Source of the DNA: an uncultured Lachnospiraceae bacterium
GTDB taxonomy: Bacteria > Bacillota > Clostridia > Lachnospirales > Lachnospiraceae
NCBI GenBank assembly: GCA_900554205.1
Contig: USGM01000063.1
Coordinates: 1-18,610, forward strand
Reading direction: 5' to 3'
DNA: 18,610 bases
The notes under the pieces were generated by a model. That model searched no databases, was not told where the DNA came from, and saw only the letters and a program-made list of their open reading frames with translations. Made by a program: the position numbers and the translations under genes. Shown one piece after another: positions 13,720 to 18,610 of this stretch (positions are counted from its first letter, which is position 1; each line of letters starts with the position of its first letter).

Positions 13720-14235
13720 ATGGATCTGGCAACTTTGACCTTTTATTTTACGAAGTACGGCGCAATCGCCATTTTTGTGATTGTCTTTCTGGAATACCTG
13801 AATCTTCCGGGCTTTCCGGCGGGAATCATTATGCCGCTTTCCGGGATCATGGCGGCAAAGGGAAATATTAATTTCTTCTGGGTCATGGTGATCACTGTTG
13901 CCGCAGGGCTTCTCGGAAGCCTGCTGCTGTATGCGCTCGGCTGGAAGGGCGGAGAGGTGTTCCTGAATGCCTACACGAAAAAATTCCCGAAGCAGAAGGA
14001 AGCGCTGGAAAAAAATATCGAATGGATACGCCGTAAAGGCTGCCTCGGGGTATTCCTCGGGAAGCTGCTTCCCATGGTGCGGACGCTTGTCTCCATACCA
14101 GCGGGTGTAATCAGAATGCAGCCGGGGAAGTACATCATCAGCTCGACCTGCGGCATTTTTATCTGGAATTTTGTGTTTGTCGGGGCGGGGTATCTCTTCG
14201 GCGACCGCGTTTTCAGCATGCTGGGGATTGCGTAG
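13720..14235 (+). CDS. DedA family membrane protein
   Basis: A 171-residue integral membrane protein of the DedA/VTT superfamily, members of which move undecaprenyl phosphate or phospholipids across the membrane. Hydrophobic segments lie at about 10-28, 40-58 and 60-75, with two more near the C-terminus (about 140-165). The family core is visible: FLEYLNLPGFPAG near 22-34, and the signature FLGKLLPMVRTLVSIPAG at about 113-130, whose arginine is essential in studied members. I chose ATG 13720 because AGGGAGG at 13705-13711 is well placed; an earlier ATG at 13693 lacks a site. A near-identical ribosome-site sequence (GGGAGGAAACAG) precedes the glycosyltransferase 62 bp downstream, hinting at joint expression. 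Confidence 0.88.
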   Translation: MDLATLTFYFTKYGAIAIFVIVFLEYLNLPGFPAGIIMPLSGIMAAKGNINFFWVMVITVAAGLLGSLLLYALGWKGGEVFLNAYTKKFPKQKEALEKNIEWIRRKGCLGVFLGKLLPMVRTLVSIPAGVIRMQPGKYIISSTCGIFIWNFVFVGAGYLFGDRVFSMLGIA

Positions 14236-14297
14236 GCAGGGAATGGCACGGACAATACATAAAAGCAGGAATACTCGGAAGAGGGAGGAAACAGAAC

Positions 14298-15482
14298 ATG
14301 AAAATTGCACTGATGACGAACAATTATAAGCCTTATATGGGTGGTGTGCCGATCTCTATCGAGCGGCTGAAGCGGGGACTTGAAGCGCTCGGACACGAGG
14401 TGACGGTCTTTGCCCCGACCTACGAGGAACAACAGCAGGAGGAGAATGTTTTCCGCTACGCCTCCGGCATGAAGCACTTCATCGGCGGCATTGTGCTGCC
14501 GAATCCGTTTGACCGGCGGATCGACCGGGAATTTGCAAGACAGAAATTCGATATTATCCATGTACACCATCCGGTATTGATCGGTCGGACTGCAATTCAT
14601 CTGTCTAAAAAATATCACATCCCGCTTGTTTTTACCTATCATACCCGCTATGAGAAATATGTGGAATGCTATACCGGCGGTGTCGTCAGGGTAGAGCACC
14701 TGATGCCGCTCTACCTGAGAATGTTTATGAAGCACTGCCAGCACGTTTTTGCACCGACCGAGGGGATAAGAGATTATCTGATCGGGGCATGTTCGGTCTC
14801 CCCTGACAAGCTGAGCATCCTGCCGACGGGAATTGAAGAGGGCAGCTTCCGTGTTTCGGAGGAACAGAGAATGGCTGTCCGCAGGCAATGTGCCGCGGAA
14901 CAGATGCCGCTTTTCCTGACCGTGGCAAGACTGGCACAGGAAAAGAATATCCGCTTCCTGCTGGAGAGCGTCGCAACCTTTAAGATCCGTTATCAGAAGC
15001 CCTTCCGGCTCGTGATGGTGGGAGATGGACCGGACAGAATGCAGTATGAGAAAGCCTGTGAGGAGCTTCAGATCAAGGATGAGGTCGTCTTCACCGGAAC
15101 CCTGCCCAACGAAAAGACGGCAGCCTACTACGCAGCGGCAGACGCCTTTCTCTTCGCCTCCAAGACGGAGACACAGGGGATTGTCATTCTGGAGGCGTTT
15201 GCGGGAAGGACACCGGTGATCGCCGTCCGCGCCTCCGGCGTGGAGAACTTGGTGACTGATGGAGTCAATGGTTATCTGATGCCTGAGAATCAGGATGAAT
15301 TTTCATCCGCCATGCTTGCCTTCTGCGGCGATGAGGCAATGCGGCGGCAGTTGGAGGAGCATGCCCACAGAACCGGTCTCACTTACAGGGAAGAAGCGGT
15401 TGCGGAGGAGGCGGTACGCGTCTATAATGAAGTTATTACGGCTCACAGGCAGCGCATTCCGGTTACTCCTGTGGTCGCATAG
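14298..15482 (+). CDS. GT4-family glycosyltransferase, possibly glycolipid synthesis
   Basis: A 394-residue GT-B fold enzyme. The N-terminal acceptor domain (1-~185) has a glycine-rich loop YKPYMGGVPISIERL (10-24) and HVHHP (88-92). The C-terminal GT4 donor domain contains VARLAQEKN (209-217), VGDGP (241-245) and the E-x7-E signature ETQGIVILE (291-299). This architecture resembles diacylglycerol glucosyltransferases and PimB/mannosyl-type enzymes, so a membrane glycolipid product is plausible; donor and acceptor cannot be decided from sequence. No signal peptide is seen; such enzymes act at the inner membrane face. GGGAGGAA at 14283-14290 supports the start. It lies downstream of dedA and 13 bp ahead of the response regulator, suggesting that the two-component system controls envelope lipid composition. 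Confidence 0.88.
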   Translation: MKIALMTNNYKPYMGGVPISIERLKRGLEALGHEVTVFAPTYEEQQQEENVFRYASGMKHFIGGIVLPNPFDRRIDREFARQKFDIIHVHHPVLIGRTAIHLSKKYHIPLVFTYHTRYEKYVECYTGGVVRVEHLMPLYLRMFMKHCQHVFAPTEGIRDYLIGACSVSPDKLSILPTGIEEGSFRVSEEQRMAVRRQCAAEQMPLFLTVARLAQEKNIRFLLESVATFKIRYQKPFRLVMVGDGPDRMQYEKACEELQIKDEVVFTGTLPNEKTAAYYAAADAFLFASKTETQGIVILEAFAGRTPVIAVRASGVENLVTDGVNGYLMPENQDEFSSAMLAFCGDEAMRRQLEEHAHRTGLTYREEAVAEEAVRVYNEVITAHRQRIPVTPVVA

Positions 15483-15495
15483 ACGGGAGAGTAGA

Positions 15496-16206
15496 ATGGA
15501 CAGTAGGTATAAGATTCTGGTAGTTGAGGACGACAAGGAAATCCGGGAGGGAATAGAGATTTATCTGCGCAATCAGGGCTATGAGGTCTATCAGGCCGCA
15601 AACGGCGCGGAGGGTCTGAAGGTGGCAGAACAGGAAGAGCCTCATCTTGCCATTGTAGACATTATGATGCCTGTGATGGACGGTGTCACGATGCTGATGA
15701 AGCTGCGCGCGTGCGGACAGGATTTTCCCGTGATCATGCTTTCGGCAAAGTCCGAGGAGGTTGACAAGATCATGGGGCTGAACATGGGGGCGGACGACTA
15801 TGTGACAAAGCCCTTTACGCCGCTGGAGCTTCTCGCGCGCGTAAATTCCCATCTGCGGCGCTATTCCAAGTATCTGGCAGCGGTGAGTGAGAAGGACAGC
15901 GGGGATCACATCTATGAGATCGGCGGCCTTGAGCTGAACGAAGATACCGTGGAGGTGTCCGTTGACGGTGAGCCGGTGAAACTGACACCGATGGAATTTA
16001 AGATTGTTCAGCTTCTCATCAAAAACCCCGGAAGAGTCTTCTCAGCAGATGAAATCTACGAACGTATCTGGAACGAGAAAGCGGTCAACACCGATACGAT
16101 CATGGTTCATGTGAGAAATATCAGGGAGAAGATTGAGATTGACCCTAAAAATCCCAAATACCTTAAGGTCGTCTGGGGTGTTGGCTATAAGATTGACAGA
16201 CAATAG
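15496..16206 (+). CDS. OmpR/PhoB-type response regulator
   Basis: A 236-residue two-component response regulator. The receiver domain (about 5-120) has the acidic cluster VEDD (10-13), phosphoacceptor D55 in VDIMMP, S83 in MLSAK and K105 in TKPF. The winged-helix DNA-binding domain (about 138-235) has LTPMEFKIVQLL, a recognition segment around TDTIMVHVRNIREKI, and ends WGVGYKI, all typical of OmpR/PhoB members. The start at 15496 leaves a 13-bp gap after the glycosyltransferase stop and is preceded by GGGAGAG; a longer upstream frame reads through the transferase and is not coding. The kinase gene follows 13 bp later. Target promoters are unknown, but dedA/GT linkage suggests envelope genes. 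Confidence 0.93.
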   Translation: MDSRYKILVVEDDKEIREGIEIYLRNQGYEVYQAANGAEGLKVAEQEEPHLAIVDIMMPVMDGVTMLMKLRACGQDFPVIMLSAKSEEVDKIMGLNMGADDYVTKPFTPLELLARVNSHLRRYSKYLAAVSEKDSGDHIYEIGGLELNEDTVEVSVDGEPVKLTPMEFKIVQLLIKNPGRVFSADEIYERIWNEKAVNTDTIMVHVRNIREKIEIDPKNPKYLKVVWGVGYKIDRQ

Positions 16207-16219
16207 GAGATTACATTTT

Positions 16220-18397
16220 ATGAAGCAGACGGAAAAGGTCAGAAAGTCATGGATTCTATGGGGAATCCTTATATCGCTTACGGTTTCTGCCATTATGAAC
16301 TACGCGCTTACGCTCCAACAGCACGAGAGTCAGTGCGCGGAAGAGGCGTTGGAGAAGACGGAAAATTTCACATGGCTCTACCAGAGTACCTTCCTTCTGT
16401 ACAGGGATCTTTATAACCTTCAGAACAATTCCCAGCTCGACTATGAAAAGCTTTATCTGCATGTAGAGAAGGAGTGGCCGGATGATGAGGAGGCATCGTA
16501 CATTGAGGGTGAAATCCAGTTGGGATTCATGGAATATTTTCAGGAGCTGGAAGAGCAGTTCAACGATCTGAACAAGGTTTACGACTATGCCATCAGGGAT
16601 GACAGTACCGGAAAAATTGTGACAAATGTCTCTGATACCAGGGCGGAACAGCTTTTGAACGGAACGGCCTCCGGTGACGTTTTCCTGTTTTCTATTAAAT
16701 TTGATGCTAACGGTAACGCTTCCATCGGTGCGCTGATGTCAGAGAATAGCGATGCGGCGAGAAAGACAGCCAACGCGGTCTTGCGGGAGCAGTCTCCGGT
16801 AGATCAGTTCCGGGAATCAATGGTGCATTTCTGCCTTTACGGAAGTATCAGCGCCCCGAAGGACTGTACGGTAACCTATGCGCTGGCGGGTGAGAACCTG
16901 GAAGAAGCCTGTGAGACAATTAATGTGGTAAATGCAGAAGCTTCCGAGATGATGATTTTCAGGGTGTTTTTTTCGGGGCTTCTGCTGATTGCCGCGCTCG
17001 GGATGCTTGTGCCTTCCCGGGTGTGGGGGAACTCCGGTGCTTTATCCCCGTATTTTGAGGTCTTAGCCGGAGTGGCATTCTGCTCCAATGCGGTAATGAC
17101 ACTGCCGATCCATTTTCTGACGGTTGCCATGAATCAGACAACGCTTGCCGGCGCTTCGACATGGCTTTCCATGGGGCTTGACGGGACAAGGATTTTACTT
17201 GTATATTCCGCGACTTTGCTTATGGCAGTCAGTCTTTTTATGGGATGGTATGTCGGCACCTGCCTCCGCAGGATTTTCGCATACGGCGCCGTGAACTATG
17301 TGAAGGAGAAGAGCCTGGTCTATCGATTCTTCCCGTTTATTAAAGAAAAGGTCCAGAGCGCGTGGGATGCGCTGGAGCATCTGGATGTGACGAAGAATGC
17401 CCATAGGATGATTCTGAAGATCGTCCTGATCAATGCGGGGATACTGTTTTTGATCAGCTGTCTCTGGTACCGTGGATTTGCGGTGACGATCGTTTATTCC
17501 ATACTCCTGTATTTTGTCCTGAGAAAGTATATCAGCACCCTCCAGAAGAAGTACCGCATCCTGCTTGCAGCGGAAAATGAGATGGCAGAGGGCAACCTGA
17601 ATGTCGTCATCAGGGAGGACTTGGGCGTATTCGAGCCCTTCCGCCCGGAGCTGCTCAAGATCCAGTCCGGCTTCCGCAAGGCGGTGGATGAGGAGGTGAA
17701 AAGCCAGAAGCTGAAAGCGGAGCTCATCACAAATGTCTCACATGACCTCAAAACGCCTCTCACGGCGATCATAACCTATGTAAACCTCCTAAAGGATGAG
17801 AATATCACAGAGGAACAGCGCAAGGAATATCTGGACGTGCTGGAGAGAAAGTCGATCCGCATGAAGGTGCTGATTGAGGATCTGTTTGAGGTGAGTAAAG
17901 CAAACTCCCAGAACATTACCCTGAACCTGACGAACGTGGACATTATGAGCCTTGTGAAGCAGGTGGCATTCGAAATGTCTGATAAGCTGGAGGCTGCAGG
18001 CGTTGACCTGAGAATGAATCTCACCGATGAGAAGCTGATCCTGTCCCTCGACAGCCAGAAGACCTACCGCATTTACGAGAACCTCTTCGGAAACATTGCG
18101 AAGTACGCCTTGAAGGGGACGAGAGTCTATATCGACGGGGTCAGGGAGAATGACAGGGTCATACTGAACTTTAAGAATATCTCGGCACAGGAGATCACCG
18201 TTGACTCTGCCGATCTGACAGAGCGCTTTGTGCGGGGCGATGCATCGAGAAACACGGAGGGCTCGGGGCTTGGACTCGCCATCGCCAAGAGCTTCACGGA
18301 GCTTCAGGGCGGCGAGCTTGCAATTGACGTGGACGGCGACCTGTTCAAGGTGACAACGACGTGGAAGCTGGGCGACGAGGAGAAAATAAATCAATAA
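16220..18397 (+). CDS. Multi-pass sensor histidine kinase with atypical ATP-binding domain
   Basis: A 725-residue membrane kinase. A first membrane segment (about 11-30) is followed by a ~210-residue region likely outside the cell (31-244), then several membrane spans (about 245-265, 282-302, 325-347, 398-416, 420-436). The HisKA domain carries NVSHDLKTPLTAI with H508 as phosphorylation site. The ATPase domain has N-box ENLFGNIAKYA (620-630) and the G2 motif GSGLGLAIAKS (681-691), but between them the usual DxGxG box is replaced by LNFKNIS (649-655), with ERFVRGDASRNTEGSG following. That pattern is known in a Firmicute kinase subfamily and such members are assumed active. AGGAGA at 16205-16210 places the start at 16220. 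The extracellular region is not recognised and the ligand is unknown. Confidence 0.9.
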   Translation: MKQTEKVRKSWILWGILISLTVSAIMNYALTLQQHESQCAEEALEKTENFTWLYQSTFLLYRDLYNLQNNSQLDYEKLYLHVEKEWPDDEEASYIEGEIQLGFMEYFQELEEQFNDLNKVYDYAIRDDSTGKIVTNVSDTRAEQLLNGTASGDVFLFSIKFDANGNASIGALMSENSDAARKTANAVLREQSPVDQFRESMVHFCLYGSISAPKDCTVTYALAGENLEEACETINVVNAEASEMMIFRVFFSGLLLIAALGMLVPSRVWGNSGALSPYFEVLAGVAFCSNAVMTLPIHFLTVAMNQTTLAGASTWLSMGLDGTRILLVYSATLLMAVSLFMGWYVGTCLRRIFAYGAVNYVKEKSLVYRFFPFIKEKVQSAWDALEHLDVTKNAHRMILKIVLINAGILFLISCLWYRGFAVTIVYSILLYFVLRKYISTLQKKYRILLAAENEMAEGNLNVVIREDLGVFEPFRPELLKIQSGFRKAVDEEVKSQKLKAELITNVSHDLKTPLTAIITYVNLLKDENITEEQRKEYLDVLERKSIRMKVLIEDLFEVSKANSQNITLNLTNVDIMSLVKQVAFEMSDKLEAAGVDLRMNLTDEKLILSLDSQKTYRIYENLFGNIAKYALKGTRVYIDGVRENDRVILNFKNISAQEITVDSADLTERFVRGDASRNTEGSGLGLAIAKSFTELQGGELAIDVDGDLFKVTTTWKLGDEEKINQ

Positions 18398-18404
18398 CTT
18401 GTAT

Positions 18405-18433
18405 TTGAAGTATATTCTCAACTGTGCTATCAT
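18405..18433 (+). promoter_or_regulatory. Putative promoter of leuC
   Basis: TTGAAG (18405-18410), a 17-bp spacer and TATCAT (18428-18433) give a good sigma-A match directly after the kinase gene. The leader would be only about 30 nt, so no T-box or leader-peptide attenuator fits here. Confidence 0.65.
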
Positions 18434-18471
18434 GTTCAGTAGAAAAACCAAAGAAAGGCATGGTAGAGCGT

Positions 18472-18610
18472 ATGGGAATGACAATGACACAGAAGATCCT
18501 TGCGGCTGCGGCGGGACTGGATAAGGTCGAGGCGGGACAGCTGATCGAAGCAAATCTGGATCTTGTGCTGGGCAACGACATCACAAGCCCTGTTGCAATT
18601 AAGGAAATGG
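18472..18610 (+). CDS. leuC: 3-isopropylmalate dehydratase large subunit, 5' part only
   Basis: The frame runs off the right edge after 46 codons. It begins MGMTMTQKILAAAAGLDKV and continues through GQLIEANLDLVLGNDITSP, which closely matches the N-terminus of HacA/LeuC-type isopropylmalate dehydratase large subunits, whose Fe-S cysteines lie beyond the window. With LeuD this enzyme interconverts 2- and 3-isopropylmalate in leucine synthesis. ATG 18472 fits the family N-terminus; an in-frame ATG at 18460 lies too near the AAAGG at 18454-18458. Homoaconitase-type relatives share this N-terminus, but the nearby ilv genes favour leucine synthesis. Confidence 0.85.
   Translation, partial: MGMTMTQKILAAAAGLDKVEAGQLIEANLDLVLGNDITSPVAIKEM

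Noticed and set aside
17789..18553. 254-codon minus-strand frame opposite the kinase and leuC start
   Set aside because: It crosses the kinase ATPase domain, a plus-strand promoter and leuC, with no ribosome site or recognisable domain.

Overview
The window looks like a chromosome segment from a gut-type Firmicute, most likely a Lachnospiraceae-like Clostridium relative. The reasons are the strong GGAGG ribosome sites, the GGGtGRT gene, the style of the AbiEii-like and DUF4143 genes, and a HisKA sensor kinase that lacks the usual DxGxG box. No RNA genes, CRISPR array, transposase or integrase were seen.

Layout: (1) 1-1244 holds the tail of a gene, probably a NifU-like Fe-S scaffold, followed by a GGGtGRT-family gene and a strong terminator. 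(2) 1245-5004 is visibly AT-rich and looks like an accessory patch. It contains an AbiE-like regulator/nucleotidyltransferase pair behind a promoter embedded in a symmetric four-site operator, a truncated AraC-type regulator, a truncated DUF3298-like gene, and an N-terminally truncated AAA/DUF4143 ATPase. (3) 5005-7018 holds a small membrane-protein operon (DUF4190, DUF2752, unknown protein) with a hairpin-rich leader, and a convergent lipoprotein gene. (4) 7115-13640 is an amino-acid biosynthesis block: metH overlapping ilvB, then a first ilvN; then a consensus internal promoter driving a second ilvN and ilvC, closed by a probable terminator. (5) 13720-18397 carries a DedA membrane protein, a GT4 glycosyltransferase, an OmpR-type response regulator and its multi-pass histidine kinase. 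(6) From 18405 a new promoter precedes the 5' end of leuC, so branched-chain amino acid synthesis resumes after the envelope/signalling genes.

How the genes work together: IlvB with an ACT-domain regulatory subunit makes acetolactate or acetohydroxybutyrate. IlvC isomerises and reduces it. LeuC belongs to the leucine branch. MetH remakes methionine from homocysteine and is translationally coupled to IlvB. The glycosyltransferase, response regulator and kinase are closely spaced and probably form one envelope-sensing operon. The AbiE-like pair is the best candidate for a defence or toxin-antitoxin module. Its neighbours on the 3' side are decayed, which suggests a hotspot of gain and loss. All functional statements come from reading the translated sequences and from remembered family motifs; no search was run.
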